NCBI GenBank assembly: GCA_022772305.1
Contig: JALFAQ010000002.1
Coordinates: forward strand, 1-64,000
Direction: 5' to 3'
DNA: 64,000 nucleotides
Origin: Corynebacterium glucuronolyticum
Lineage (GTDB): Bacteria; Actinomycetota; Actinomycetes; Mycobacteriales; Mycobacteriaceae
A model generated the notes under the pieces. It had not been told where the DNA came from. It saw only the letters and a list, made by a program, of their open reading frames with translations, and made no database searches. Position 1 is the first letter of the stretch. Each line of letters opens with the position of its first letter. This document shows positions 35,263 through 45,118 of this stretch, piece after piece. The translations under genes and the position numbers were made by a program.

Positions 35263-36828
35263 CTACGGGAGGAACTGCGGTGACACGAGATCTGCAGGGA
35301 GGATCATGCCATGCTGGATGAGCGCGGTTACAAGTGGCACTGCCGTGCGTGTCAGCTCGTCCTCGTCGAGACCGCGGGCCATGGCAAACAACCCGCACAC
35401 CTCGCCCAACGACAGGCCCTGCGGGTGCAACCCTGAAATGAGAGAGCACAAATCCTCATCAATGTCGTGCGTGTAGGCGAAGCCGTCCGTACGTGTCAGC
35501 CGCAGGGCCGTCTGGTTCCAGCCTGATCCTTGCTCTGTATCGGGAAGGGCAACATCTTCCTTCGCCACCGTCGGGCGGACGAGGTACGTTGCCGAAAGAA
35601 GCGAGTCGGGCGTCTGTTCGCGGAGCCACTGCGCCCGGGTGAAGAACTCGGCAACCTCGGCACCCGCGTCCGGGCCGAGGGGAGTGAGAATCTCCTCCGT
35701 AAACACCTCGCTTGGTTGCTCCGGAGCCAGCGCGCTGAGGTGGATCATTCCAAGGCCGATGCGTTCAACACCTTCTTCGGCAAAAAACGACAACCATGCG
35801 CGTGTTGTCCCCTTACCCTTGTCGGACCGCGGATCGATGCCCTCGTCGCGCAGTAACAAGGCCGTGTAGGCGGCAGGGGAGACCTCGTCACGTTGGATTG
35901 CCCAGCAACACACGCCGGTATCGGGGACAAAGGACGCGACATGTTGTTCCCATCCTTCGCCTTCTCCCAGCGCCCAGGCACCGAGGATATGGGCAGTCGC
36001 GCCCTCATGGAGGTAGTCACGCACGGTACCGACGACAAAGCGCGTCGCGCCGTCCAAGTCGAAACTGGATTGGCGATATGTCTTGGCGGCCCCAGGAGGT
36101 GCGATGACGAACGGCGGATTGGCGATGATCCGGTCAAAGGTCATCGATTGCACAGGCTCAAACCAGGAGCCCTCGGTGAGCGTTACCCCCGTGCCGGCAA
36201 GCGTCAGCGTGGCAAAGTCCAGCGCTCGCCGTGAAATGTCCGTTCCCCACAGCTCACGGGCGTGCCCAACCTGGGAAAGCAGGAGGGGCCCTGCGCCGGT
36301 GCCAAGATCGAGGACGCGCGCCACGGGGGTTGTGGGTACGACATCGAGCATGAGGCGCGAAGCTGCGCCCAACCCCATGACATGGTCATCGCTGAGTTCA
36401 CGGATGCGCATTGAAGGGTCCGGATCGGAGAACACCCACCGCGGGACACCACCAATGGCGTGGGGTCGGATGTCACAGATGAATTCCCCCTGGCGCGCAT
36501 CGGTGACAGACGGCTCCTCGCTAAAGGTCACGAGCCCAGTCTCCGCGCACCGGTCGGCAAGCGCCGTGCCGAGTGCAGAATCCAGATCAGCCGGCAGGTG
36601 GAGGATCGCTGCGCGTACAAGCTGATCGATGGGCCTTCCCGCCTCCGTGGCCACCTCCACCGGTGCGGGTTCCCCGCGTGCAATGCAGCCGAGGATCTCC
36701 GCGCCGTAGGTTTCCGCAAGTCCGTCTGGCGTAAACCCGCAGTCGGCAAACCTCTGTGTGAGGTCGCGTCCGAGTTGTTCCCTGGGCGTTGCCTCGAGCT
36801 TTCCCTGTGGCGATTGCATGCGTCTCAT
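35263..36828 (-). CDS. HemK-like class I methyltransferase
   Basis: A 521-residue protein with a class I SAM-binding domain at about residues 155-330. SAM motif I is VLDLGTGAGPLLL and the catalytic motif NPPFVIAPP is the NPPY/F type of N5-glutamine or N6-adenine methyltransferases. An N-terminal helical domain (about 1-150) and a long C-terminal domain (about 340-521) are found in a family of actinobacterial methyltransferases next to dtd and sigB. The substrate is unknown; ribosomal RNA or a protein are possible. The start could also be the ATG nine bases downstream. Confidence 0.82.
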   Translation of the reverse strand: MRRMQSPQGKLEATPREQLGRDLTQRFADCGFTPDGLAETYGAEILGCIARGEPAPVEVATEAGRPIDQLVRAAILHLPADLDSALGTALADRCAETGLVTFSEEPSVTDARQGEFICDIRPHAIGGVPRWVFSDPDPSMRIRELSDDHVMGLGAASRLMLDVVPTTPVARVLDLGTGAGPLLLSQVGHARELWGTDISRRALDFATLTLAGTGVTLTEGSWFEPVQSMTFDRIIANPPFVIAPPGAAKTYRQSSFDLDGATRFVVGTVRDYLHEGATAHILGAWALGEGEGWEQHVASFVPDTGVCCWAIQRDEVSPAAYTALLLRDEGIDPRSDKGKGTTRAWLSFFAEEGVERIGLGMIHLSALAPEQPSEVFTEEILTPLGPDAGAEVAEFFTRAQWLREQTPDSLLSATYLVRPTVAKEDVALPDTEQGSGWNQTALRLTRTDGFAYTHDIDEDLCSLISGLHPQGLSLGEVCGLFAMARGLDEDELTRTAVPLVTALIQHGMILPADLVSPQFLP

Positions 36829-36979
36829 GTATTCATTATCTATAAAAACGCGGGCGAAAAAACTCAGCGAAGCTCAGCAGAGCGAAACGTGCGAAACACA
36901 CCGTGCAAGGAAGCGTCGATAAGCCCCGGGATCGCGTAACACGGACACCGTGACCAGAGCTCGTAGGAGAGGAGGCGAG

Positions 36980-37687
36980 TCACTGCGCGGGGTCGTCCTC
37001 ACCCGGAGCCGCGTCGCGCCGGGGGTCGGCCCGCTCGAGCGCGGGAATAGTAGTCGACGCGTCCTCAGCCGGGGACGGTGCGTGGAGCGCTGCATAGGCG
37101 GAATGTGCATGCTCGGCGCGGGCCCGCTCTGGCCTGTACACGTTCTGCTCCCGCTTATCACGCGGCTCACCAGCCCCGTTGGCGATGACCACGCTGATCC
37201 AAGGGAGTGGAACAGAGATGAGGAAGATGACCCAGCTCAAAATGATGTTGTGCCACACAAGGTAGGTGATCGCCGAGCCGACGAGGAAGGGGATGCGCAT
37301 ACCCTGCATCCACATGTAGATGATCTTTCGGTGCTCGTGGTTTTGCCACGGGGTGCGCTTTTCCTGATCCGTGATGAGCTCCACAGAGGTACTCCGTCGT
37401 GCGTGCGTAGACCACCAGTGGCGCAGCGAGGACTGGCTGGAGCTGTCATCTTCCACCTCCGATATATCCGCATCGATGACACCGGGGGAGGGATCACGCC
37501 CATCGGTGTGGAAGTGAGATGACTGAGATGACTCAGATGAAGCAGTAGAATCTGCGTACTCAGAGGTGTCCCCGGACTCGTTCTCGTGCCCAGGGGACGA
37601 GGAAGCGTCCGCCGTCCGGGCCGCGTCAGTCTCGCGGGGGTCGCGGCGCTGAGAACTCTCGCCTGGGTATGAGCCTGTCATATCCAT
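36980..37687 (-). CDS. DUF3099 membrane protein
   Basis: From ATG 37687 (MDMTGSYPGESSQRRD), 235 residues; the longer track ORF overlaps the divergent DUF3039 gene and is unlikely. The first ~100 residues are Ser/Asp/Glu-rich and disordered. A DUF3099 core follows, with two transmembrane helices (MRIPFLVGSAITYLVWHNI and LSWVIFLISVPLPWISVVIANG) ending in the family's PWI-V-IANG signature. The C-terminus is charged. The function is unknown. No start here has a clear ribosome binding site. Confidence 0.78.
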   Translation of the reverse strand: MDMTGSYPGESSQRRDPRETDAARTADASSSPGHENESGDTSEYADSTASSESSQSSHFHTDGRDPSPGVIDADISEVEDDSSSQSSLRHWWSTHARRSTSVELITDQEKRTPWQNHEHRKIIYMWMQGMRIPFLVGSAITYLVWHNIILSWVIFLISVPLPWISVVIANGAGEPRDKREQNVYRPERARAEHAHSAYAALHAPSPAEDASTTIPALERADPRRDAAPGEDDPAQ

Positions 37688-37727
37688 TAGCGTAAACCCA
37701 ATTGAGCATTTCTGGGGAAACTGGGGC

Positions 37728-37979
37728 ATGATAGGGGGCGTGCCTACTTCTACGAAAACTATTGAGCGCCCGGATGTGCGGGAGGATACATCCACGTCAG
37801 ACGACACCCCACGGTTTTTCCACTACGTAAAGAAGAATCAGATTGTTGATTCTGCCGTGAGTGGAAAGATGGTGGTTGCTCTCTGCGGGGAGACCTTCCC
37901 CGTCCGGAAGCAGGCGAAGCCCGGTTCCCCTGTCTGCCCTGATTGCGAACGAATCTACAAGAGCCTGCGTAAAAGGTGA
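37728..37979 (+). CDS. DUF3039 small zinc-ribbon-like protein
   Basis: An 83-residue protein. It has a conserved core RFFHYVKKNQIVDSAVSGKMVVALCGETF followed by CPDCERIYKSL, giving a His and three Cys that could bind one zinc. GTG 37740 is an alternative start, but its AGGGGG is too close to work well. The stop overlaps the possible GTG start of the helicase gene (GTGA), so the two are made together. DUF3039 and this helicase are neighbours in many actinobacteria; the function is unknown. Confidence 0.85.
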   Translation: MIGGVPTSTKTIERPDVREDTSTSDDTPRFFHYVKKNQIVDSAVSGKMVVALCGETFPVRKQAKPGSPVCPDCERIYKSLRKR

Positions 37980-37981
37980 GT

Positions 37982-39697
37982 ATGGGGCTTCGTAATTGGC
38001 AAAAACGTGCGCTTGATACCTATCTACGAGAAAACCCCAAGGACTTCCTTGCCGTTGCTACCCCTGGTGCCGGTAAGACGACATTTGCGCTGACTGTTGC
38101 CTCCGAGCTGCTCAAGCGCAGGATCGTTAACCGTGTCATCGTTGTCGTTCCCACCGAGCACCTGAAGACGCAGTGGGCCGAGTCGGCAGCCCGCTTTGGG
38201 ATTGCTCTCGACGCGCACTTTTCAAACACCGACGGCGTGAACCCGGCCATGACGGGCGTGTGCGTGACCTATGCCCAGGTGTCCATGCACCCCTACAAGC
38301 ACCATGCCGTGGCAGAGGCGAAGAAGTCTCTCGTCATTCTCGATGAGGTCCACCACGGCGGCGATGCGAAGAGCTGGGGCGAGGGTATCCGCATGGCCTA
38401 CGCCGATGCTGAGCGACGCCTCTCACTCACCGGTACGCCGTTCCGCTCCGACGACGCGGCGATCCCGTTTGTGCGCTACGCACCGGACGGTGACGGCCAC
38501 CTCGTCTCGCAGTCGGACCACACGTATGGGTATGGTGACGCACTCGCCGATGGCGTTGTGCGCCCCGTTGTCTTCCTTGCCTACTCCGGTCAGGCTCGCT
38601 GGCGCGACAGTGCGGGCGAGGAGTACGAAGCGCGTCTCGGCGAGCCTCTCAATGCTGAGCAAACGGCGCGCGCGTGGCGAACTGCGCTTGATCCCAAGGG
38701 TGATTGGATCCCCGCAGTGCTGCAGGCTGCCCAGACGCGGCTTGAGCAGCTGCGCCAGAACATGCCCGATGCAGGCGGGTTGGTCATCGCGACGAACAAG
38801 GAGACTGCCCGCGCCTACGCCAAGATCTTGGAGCGACTGTCACGGTCGCCTGTGACTGTCGTGCTTTCCGACGATTCGAAGGCCAGCGAGAAGATCGCTA
38901 ACTTCTCCGGCAATCAGGACGAGTGGATGGTCGCTGTCCGCATGGTGAGTGAGGGCGTGGATGTTCCGCGTCTCGCCGTCGGCGTGTACGCGACCTCTGC
39001 GTCTACCCCGTTGTTCTTCGCTCAGGCAATCGGCCGTTTCGTGCGTTCCCGGATGCCGGGGGAGACCGCCTCCATTTTCCTGCCTTCCGTTCCGGTTCTT
39101 CTTGATCTGGCCGCCAAGCTGGAGCAGTCCCGCGACCACGTTCTCGGTAGGCCTCATCGTCCCTCCGAAGGCTGGGACGACGAAGCGCTCAACGACGCGA
39201 ACAAGGAGAAGAACGAACCCGATGCAGAAAAGGGATATGAGTCCGTCTCCGCCGAGGCGGAGCTCGATTCCCTCATCTACGATGGGTCCACCTATGGCAC
39301 TCCCACCTTTACTGGTTCCGACGAGGAGCGGGACTACCTCGGCTTGCCGGGGCTTCTCGACGCCGACCAGATGCGTGACCTGCTCCGTCGTCGTCAGGAA
39401 GAACAACTAGACAAGCGGGAGCAAGAGCGTAAGCGGGAAGAAGCCCGTCTTTCTGAGCAGCGCAAGAATGCCTCCTCAACAGGGGGAGTAGCTGCAGCGA
39501 AGTCTCGTGTCGCCTCACAGGAAATCCCTCGGCTACGCAAGGAGCTGAACGCGCTTGTCCAGATCGCCGCAGCTCGTAAAGGTAAGCCACACGCCCAGAT
39601 CCACACGGCGGTACGTAAGGCCTGCGGTGGCCCGCCGACTTCGATGTGCACGGCAGCCCAGCTGCAGGAGCGCATCGATTACCTCCGCCGCTGGTAG
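37982..39697 (+). CDS. SF2 DEAD/DEAH-type helicase
   Basis: A 571-residue helicase from ATG 37982 (MGLRNWQKRALDTYL), which has AGGTGAG directly upstream; the GTG at 37976 overlapping the DUF3039 stop is also possible. Motif Q-like RNWQKRAL, motif I ATPGAGKTTFA, motif II LDEVHHGG, motif III LTGTPFRSD and motif VI QAIGRFVRSR place it with UvrB/RecG-type SF2 enzymes. The C-terminal ~130 residues are a charged coiled coil (EEQLDKREQERKREEARL) plus a small domain. It probably acts on DNA together with the DUF3039 protein; the substrate is not known. Confidence 0.88.
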   Translation: MGLRNWQKRALDTYLRENPKDFLAVATPGAGKTTFALTVASELLKRRIVNRVIVVVPTEHLKTQWAESAARFGIALDAHFSNTDGVNPAMTGVCVTYAQVSMHPYKHHAVAEAKKSLVILDEVHHGGDAKSWGEGIRMAYADAERRLSLTGTPFRSDDAAIPFVRYAPDGDGHLVSQSDHTYGYGDALADGVVRPVVFLAYSGQARWRDSAGEEYEARLGEPLNAEQTARAWRTALDPKGDWIPAVLQAAQTRLEQLRQNMPDAGGLVIATNKETARAYAKILERLSRSPVTVVLSDDSKASEKIANFSGNQDEWMVAVRMVSEGVDVPRLAVGVYATSASTPLFFAQAIGRFVRSRMPGETASIFLPSVPVLLDLAAKLEQSRDHVLGRPHRPSEGWDDEALNDANKEKNEPDAEKGYESVSAEAELDSLIYDGSTYGTPTFTGSDEERDYLGLPGLLDADQMRDLLRRRQEEQLDKREQERKREEARLSEQRKNASSTGGVAAAKSRVASQEIPRLRKELNALVQIAAARKGKPHAQIHTAVRKACGGPPTSMCTAAQLQERIDYLRRW

Positions 39698-40221
39698 TGA
39701 ATGCTCCAAACGCCAAAAACTAAAGACAATAAAAGGAGGGGGAAGATCCCACTCCTTTTTCTTTCTCCCTTCGCCATACGCCACCGATCCCCGCGGGGGA
39801 CGGTTCGCTTGCCACCCTCTAGACGTGCCGGAAACGCTCCAGTCAAAACACGAGTATGCGAGGTGCGCGAGGGAGGGGCAAGGAGACTGGTTCAAATCGT
39901 CGCTGCCACTTTACCGACTTTGCCCGTTGTCGTGCATCCCACACTGCGGTTGTTCTGCGATAACTTGCCTATATGCCTATATATTGCCACTGCGACCAGC
40001 AAAGAATACACATTCTTTTCCAATAATTTTCCGCAAGACAGATCACAGAGAGACAACAAACAGGGACAAACCGGCCACAAAGTGTTAGCTTTTTTTATGT
40101 CCCCCAAACGCAGGGGCACATCAATAGCTGCAGCAGGCACCTCTACGGAATTTGCTCCCGGTCGCGCCACTGCTGCACGACACAACTACATCCTGTAAAC
40201 AGCGATGCGAAGGACATAACA
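39698..40221. other. Intergenic region between helicase and DUF4282 genes
   Basis: About 524 bases without a supported gene. It begins with the helicase terminator. Further on it is AT-rich, with a GCCTATAT direct repeat near 39967-39985 that may mark a promoter region. The ORFs here have repetitive, basic compositions. Confidence 0.45.
39731..39763 (+). terminator. Terminator after the helicase gene
   Basis: Arms AAAAGGAG and CTCCTTTT with a 13-base loop and a T-rich tail (TTTTTCTTTC) on the plus strand. Confidence 0.75.
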
Positions 40222-41049
40222 ATGGCCGATATGGACGACAAAGCAGGCAGCAACGACAACGCTGGAGTGGACAACACAGCGGAAATGACAGAAACGCACG
40301 CGTTTCCAAGCAGCGGTAACAAGACTACGGAAGCTACGAACGGTACGTCCGGATCCCAGGCCTACACCCCGGAGAACTCTCATACCCCGGAGGTAGCGTC
40401 GGAAAACGAAATAGGAGGAGACGCGACAGCCCACACGGCGAACGTATACGGCGAGGGCGCTACCGCCACGCAGTCCTTCGAACAGCCTGTCACCGCCCAC
40501 GGCCAGTACCCGCATTCCGCCAGCTCTAGTCAGCAGCCGCAAGCCTCTTTCTCCCAAGGAATCCCGACAGTCCAGTATTCCCCGTGGGCATCGGAGGCTC
40601 CCTCAGTATCCGGTGCAACCGGCGGCTACCCAGCTTCTTCTGCGTACCCGCAACAGCAGCCACTGACAGAGCAGGCCTCTGCCACGCAGAATCCCGTCTG
40701 GACAGGGGAGAGTAGCAGCACCGGTGATCACAAGGGGTTCTTTGCCGCGCTGTTCGACTTCTCCTTCTCCCACTTCATCACGCTGAAGTTTGCCAAGTTG
40801 ATTTATATTCTCGCGGTCGCGCTCAATGCCGTGTTTATGTTTTTCGTGGTGATTGGTGCTTCGACCTTTGTCTTTGATGATTACTACGGATTCTTCTCTG
40901 GCCTGCTCATCTTCATCTTCGCCATCATCGCTGCTGCCGTCAGCGCTTTGCTCAACGTCATCTTCCTTCGGATTGGCCTCGAGCTCGCAGTAAGCGTCAT
41001 CCGGCTAGCCCAGAACTCAACGGAGATCAAGAACAAACTGAATCGCTAA
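40222..41049 (+). CDS. DUF4282 membrane protein with disordered N-terminus
   Basis: A 275-residue protein. Residues 1-165 are low complexity, rich in Ser, Thr, Gln, Ala, Pro and Asn, with no signal peptide. The C-terminal ~110 residues form a DUF4282 domain with two transmembrane helices (LIYILAVALNAVFMFFVVIGAST and GLLIFIFAIIAAAVSALLNVIFL), preceded by the family start FFAALFDFSFSHFITLKFAK. An AAGGAC site lies upstream of the ATG. Transcribed toward sigA; the function is unknown. Confidence 0.85.
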   Translation: MADMDDKAGSNDNAGVDNTAEMTETHAFPSSGNKTTEATNGTSGSQAYTPENSHTPEVASENEIGGDATAHTANVYGEGATATQSFEQPVTAHGQYPHSASSSQQPQASFSQGIPTVQYSPWASEAPSVSGATGGYPASSAYPQQQPLTEQASATQNPVWTGESSSTGDHKGFFAALFDFSFSHFITLKFAKLIYILAVALNAVFMFFVVIGASTFVFDDYYGFFSGLLIFIFAIIAAAVSALLNVIFLRIGLELAVSVIRLAQNSTEIKNKLNR

Positions 41050-41064
41050 AACAGCAAACTGAAA

Positions 41065-41095
41065 GGGCGACATCCGCATTACGCGGATGTCGCCC
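41065..41095. terminator. Shared terminator of the DUF4282 gene and sigA
   Basis: Perfect 13-bp arms GGGCGACATCCGC and GCGGATGTCGCCC with a 5-base loop, between convergent genes. The T-rich tail (TTTC) is on the minus (sigA) side. Confidence 0.88.
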
Positions 41096-41115
41096 TGTGA
41101 TGTTTAGGCGTGCTA

Positions 41116-42876
41116 TTACTCCAGGTAGTCTCGAAGCACCTGAGAACGCGACGGGTGGCGTAGCTTAGACATTGTCTTGGACTCAATCTGGCGAATGCGC
41201 TCACGGGTCACTCCGTAGACCTGACCAATCTCGTCCAACGTGCGAGGCATGCCGTCGGTGAGGCCAAAGCGGAGCTTGACCACGCCCGCTTCACGCTCGG
41301 ACAGAGTCTTGAGCACATCCTGCAGCTGGTCCTGCAGCAGCGTGAACGACACGGCGTCAACTGCGACAACAGCCTCAGAGTCCTCGATGAAATCACCCAG
41401 CTGGCTGTCGCCCTCATCGCCGATGGTCTGATCCAGGGAGATCGGCTCACGAGCGTACTGCTGGATTTCCAGCACCTTCTCCTCGGTGATGTCCATCTCC
41501 TTGGCCAGTTCCTGCGGGGTGGGTTCGCGACCCAGATCCTGCAGCAACTCGCGCTGGATTCGGCCGAGTTTGTTGATGACCTCAACCATGTGAACCGGGA
41601 TACGAATAGTACGGGCCTGGTCGGCCATGGCACGGGTAATCGCCTGGCGGATCCACCACGTGGCGTACGTAGAGAACTTGTAGCCCTTGGTGTAGTCGAA
41701 CTTCTCCACTGCGCGGATGAGGCCGAGGTTACCTTCCTGGATCAGATCCAGGAACGCCATTCCACGACCGGTGTAGCGCTTGGCGAGAGACACCACGAGA
41801 CGGAGGTTTGCTTCCAGCAGGTGGTTCTTTGCCTTGCGTCCATCGCGGGCAACAGCGCGCAGATCTCGCTTCTGGGAGTTTGCCGGCTTTTCGTGGGATT
41901 CAAGCCACTCCGGATCCTTGAACTGTCCCAGAAGGTGAGTTGCGTAGAGGCCGGCCTCAATGCGCTTGGCGAGTGACACCTCTTGCTCTGCATTCAGCAG
42001 CGCAACCTTACCGATCTGCTTGAGGTAGGCACGAACGGAGTCTGCAGAGGCGGTGAGCTCGGCATCCTTACGCGCCTGGCGGAGGGCTGCGGATTCCTCC
42101 TCATCCCAGACCGAGTGCTCTTCTTCTTCCTCTTCGTCGTCTACGTCGGCATCGGCACCGGAATCGAGAGGATGGGCCTCGTCGTCGGTGTCCTCCTCGA
42201 GATCCTCCGACTCGGTATCGTCAGCAGCCTTCGTATTCTCGTCCTCGTCTGCCTTCTTGGACGAGCGACGGGTGGTCTTCTTTGCTGTTTTCTTTGTCGA
42301 CTTCTTGGCAGTCTTCTTTGCCGTCTTTTTGGCCGTCTTCTTGGTGGTCTTGGGCGTATCCTCAGACTCGCCAGAATCGGTCTCAGCGTCGGCAGTGTCA
42401 GCGGTCTTCGCCGCGGTGGACACCTTGGAGGCTGCCTTGCGTGCGGTCTTCCGCGCAGTTTTCTTTGAGGTCTTTTTCGCCGTTTTCTTTGCAGCCTTCT
42501 TGGCTGTATTCTTTGCTGGGGTGGACGTGGTTTCGTCCTCTGTATCAGATTCGTCAGCAGACGTGGCCGCAGTGGGGGAGGCGGCCTTCGTCGCCTTGCG
42601 TGGTGTAGCCTTGCGTGCCGTTTTCTTCGCCGTCTTCTTGGCGGGAACAGAGGCGGATGCTGCATCATCCGCTGTCGATGCCTCGTCTGCCGCAGCGGTG
42701 GTTGCCTTGGCGGTACGGGCGGAGCGGGTGGCCTTCCGCGGGGTGGCCTTCTTAGCTGTCTTCTTCGCGGTGCGCGCCACCTTCTTAGCCGTCTTCTTCG
42801 CAGGGGCGGATGAAGTCACGGAGTTATCCTCCTGAGACTCATTCTGGGTATTATCCGAAGATTCAGTGGCTGTCAC
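41116..42876 (-). CDS. sigA: Primary sigma factor SigA
   Basis: A 586-residue housekeeping sigma-70. Regions 1.2 to 4.2 occupy about residues 265-586. Region 2 is [39 protein letters not shown] and region 4.2 [33 protein letters not shown]. The first ~215 residues are a long Lys/Ala/Thr-rich tail with repeated AKKTAKK units (histone-H1-like), followed by an acidic stretch ([27 protein letters not shown]). A perfect GlxR-type palindrome lies about 205 bases upstream of the start. Confidence 0.96.
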   Translation of the reverse strand: MTATESSDNTQNESQEDNSVTSSAPAKKTAKKVARTAKKTAKKATPRKATRSARTAKATTAAADEASTADDAASASVPAKKTAKKTARKATPRKATKAASPTAATSADESDTEDETTSTPAKNTAKKAAKKTAKKTSKKTARKTARKAASKVSTAAKTADTADAETDSGESEDTPKTTKKTAKKTAKKTAKKSTKKTAKKTTRRSSKKADEDENTKAADDTESEDLEEDTDDEAHPLDSGADADVDDEEEEEEHSVWDEEESAALRQARKDAELTASADSVRAYLKQIGKVALLNAEQEVSLAKRIEAGLYATHLLGQFKDPEWLESHEKPANSQKRDLRAVARDGRKAKNHLLEANLRLVVSLAKRYTGRGMAFLDLIQEGNLGLIRAVEKFDYTKGYKFSTYATWWIRQAITRAMADQARTIRIPVHMVEVINKLGRIQRELLQDLGREPTPQELAKEMDITEEKVLEIQQYAREPISLDQTIGDEGDSQLGDFIEDSEAVVAVDAVSFTLLQDQLQDVLKTLSEREAGVVKLRFGLTDGMPRTLDEIGQVYGVTRERIRQIESKTMSKLRHPSRSQVLRDYLE

Positions 42877-43196
42877 GTACGCCCTTTCGCTTCAACTACA
42901 ACATCGAGTCCGTCACCGGTTAATTAAGCGAAAACTATTCACCTCAAAAACAGTGACTGTCTACGGCACTACATAGTAGTTCGGGTACTTGCCAGGCAAG
43001 AATTCACCCCGCCGTCGACGATCGACAACCCAGTATAGGTCAACTTTTGTAAACGTGTGCTTTCTCCTCCCCCTACCTTGTGTGAATTTACTCACAATGG
43101 TCTGTTATCTTTTGCCAGGAGTGTGTATAGGCGGTAGGGGAGAGAAACATTAACAGTGCCTGATTGGGTGGATGACCTGGCACAAATTCTTTGCGG
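42877..43196. other. sigA upstream region
   Basis: No gene seen between ppgK and sigA, which face the same way. It contains the GlxR-type site (listed) flanked by an 8-bp inverted pair CCCCTACC and GGTAGGGG. The sigA promoter should lie between the site and the ATG at 42876. Confidence 0.5.
43081..43096. promoter_or_regulatory. GlxR/CRP-type site upstream of sigA
   Basis: TGTGAATTTACTCACA is a full match to TGTGA-N6-TCACA, the binding consensus of the corynebacterial cAMP-responsive regulator GlxR. It is centred about 212 bases upstream of the sigA ATG and about 110 bases downstream of the ppgK stop. Confidence 0.6.
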
Positions 43197-43949
43197 TTAA
43201 GGGCGGAGTTTGTGCTCCGCAGCGAGCGCTGCTCCAATGATGCCCGCCTTATTTCGCAACTCTGCGGGAACAACGGGAGTTTCGCATGTGAGATAGGGGA
43301 CCCACTTGTCCGCCTTCCTAGAAATTCCGCCACCAACGATAAACAAGGACGGCCAGAAAAGCTGCTCGTATTCGGTCAAAACCTTGGATACACGTTTGGC
43401 CCACTTCTTATAGGTGAGGTCTTTTTTCTCCTTGACCGCGCTGGAGGCGTATTTCTCAGCCTCATGGCCGTCGACTGTAAGGTGCCCGAGCTCCGTATTC
43501 GGGTACAACGTGCCGTCGATAAGCAAAGCAGTGCCGATACCGGTGCCGAGGGTGACAAGAATGACGGGGCCTTCCTTGGCTTCGGGGACACCGTAGGTTA
43601 CCTCGGCGAGTCCGGCTGCATCGGCATCGTTGAGAACGTAGACATCCTCTGTGCCGAGAGCCGTGGAGAAGAGGGCGTGCGCGTCCGTATTGACCCACGA
43701 TTTGTCAATGTTTGCGGCCATAAGAGCGGTCTGATTCTTCACCGCTGACGGGATGGTAATCCCCACAGGGCCATCCCACTCTGCTTTGTCCACAATCTCT
43801 TTCACGGTGTCTGCGACAGCTTCGGGAGTAGCTGGTTGTGGAGTGAGAATCTTGATGCGGTCGCCGATGAAGTCGCCCTTGTCCAGGTCAACTGTGGCCC
43901 CCTTGATTCCGGAGCCGCCAACGTCGATGCCAAATCCGATACGCGTCAT
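43197..43949 (-). CDS. ppgK: Polyphosphate glucokinase PpgK
   Basis: A 250-residue ROK-family kinase that phosphorylates glucose with polyphosphate (or ATP). I chose ATG 43949 ([18 protein letters not shown]), with AGGATG upstream; the track ORF adds 89 residues with no support. The phosphate-binding loop [18 protein letters not shown], the sugar-binding [10 protein letters not shown] and the adenosine-motif-like [16 protein letters not shown] are present. PpgK next to suhB and sigA is the standard corynebacterial and mycobacterial order. Divergent from suhB. Confidence 0.94.
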   Translation of the reverse strand: MTRIGFGIDVGGSGIKGATVDLDKGDFIGDRIKILTPQPATPEAVADTVKEIVDKAEWDGPVGITIPSAVKNQTALMAANIDKSWVNTDAHALFSTALGTEDVYVLNDADAAGLAEVTYGVPEAKEGPVILVTLGTGIGTALLIDGTLYPNTELGHLTVDGHEAEKYASSAVKEKKDLTYKKWAKRVSKVLTEYEQLFWPSLFIVGGGISRKADKWVPYLTCETPVVPAELRNKAGIIGAALAAEHKLRP

Positions 43950-44204
43950 GCCCATCATCCTAACCGGTACGACGAGACGACACAGAGGTTTCGATTTTTC
44001 ATGTGGATGCAGACCGGAGGGGCAACGCTGGCGCCGTAAAGGGGGTCTCGGTGTGCGGGAACGGCTGTGCCCGTCGTTCGTGGTTAGTCTTGGTGTGTGG
44101 GTAGCGACGACTGTTGTCACTGGTGCGATACCTGCGTGACGGAGATTCCGCCATCGGCATGACACGCGTGGCACGTACGAACAAGCGTTAAAGGAGAAGC
44201 AACA

Positions 44205-45098
44205 ATGAACCAGCATAACGGGGCGGCAGCATCTAAGGAATCAACTACATCTCCCGCGAGGCTTCGGGATATTGCGGTAGTTGTCGCGCTCAAAGCCGCA
44301 GCGCTCATCCGGAAGGAGCGTGCGGCGATTGGGGACTTAGGAAAAGTTACAACGACGAAGAGTTCAACGGTGGACCCGGTGACGGAGGTAGACAAGCACT
44401 CTGAGCAGCTGATTACTTCTACCGTCGCAGCGTTGCGTCCCGGGGATGGGTTCTTAGGGGAGGAAGGTGCACGGTCGAGTTCGCAGACCGGTGTCACGTG
44501 GGTCATTGACCCGATCGATGGGACCGTCAACTTCATTTACGGGATTCCGCAGTACGCGGTGTCCATTGCAGCAGCTGTTGACGGTGAGATTGTCGCCGGC
44601 GCTGTGATAAACGTGGTCACCGGCGAGCTGTACCGCGCGGCCCGTGGTGAGGGCGCGGAGAAAGCACGCACCCCGCTGGATACCGACGTGGAAAACGTCG
44701 AATTTCTGCCCATCACTGCCTCCGGTGTCGACTCGATCGGCCAAAGCTTGCTTGCGACGGGGTTTGCCTACCTTGCTTCGCGACGCGTGAAGCAGGCGGA
44801 AATCCTCACGCACCTACTTCCTGCCGTGCGTGATATCCGTCGTATGGGCTCGGCGGCATTGGACCTGTGCGCGCTGGCTGAGGGGCGTGTGGAATGCTAT
44901 TTTGAGCACGGCATTCATCCGTGGGATTACGCCGCGGGGCAGATCATTGCGGAAGAAGCGGGTGCTCGCATGCATTCCCCGGGGATCGATGTTCCCGGTA
45001 GTCAGGGGCACCCTGTGTGGGGTGCCGCACCCAATATCGAACAGAGATTCCGCGAACTCCTCGCGTCTGCGCATGCGTTAGACCCGATCCCGGACTAA
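44205..45098 (+). CDS. suhB: Inositol monophosphatase family protein (SuhB-like)
   Basis: A 297-residue magnesium-dependent phosphatase of the IMPase family; likely substrates are inositol-1-phosphate or related sugar phosphates, feeding phosphatidylinositol and mycothiol synthesis. Metal-binding motifs: EVDKHSEQLI, FLGEEG, WVIDPIDGTVNFIYGIP and the C-terminal WDYAAGQIIAEEAGA. A strong AAAGGAG precedes the ATG. Divergent from ppgK. Confidence 0.9.
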   Translation: MNQHNGAAASKESTTSPARLRDIAVVVALKAAALIRKERAAIGDLGKVTTTKSSTVDPVTEVDKHSEQLITSTVAALRPGDGFLGEEGARSSSQTGVTWVIDPIDGTVNFIYGIPQYAVSIAAAVDGEIVAGAVINVVTGELYRAARGEGAEKARTPLDTDVENVEFLPITASGVDSIGQSLLATGFAYLASRRVKQAEILTHLLPAVRDIRRMGSAALDLCALAEGRVECYFEHGIHPWDYAAGQIIAEEAGARMHSPGIDVPGSQGHPVWGAAPNIEQRFRELLASAHALDPIPD

Positions 45099-45118
45099 AC
45101 TGAGCGGTCAGAGGGATG

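Noticed and set aside
41116-42876. Plus-strand ORFs antisense to sigA (for example 42053-42835)
   Set aside because: They are shadows of the Lys/Ala-rich sigA tail and read as Phe/Ser/Val repeats.
43950-44216. N-terminal extension of PpgK
   Set aside because: The family starts at [12 protein letters not shown]; the extension overlaps the suhB start region.
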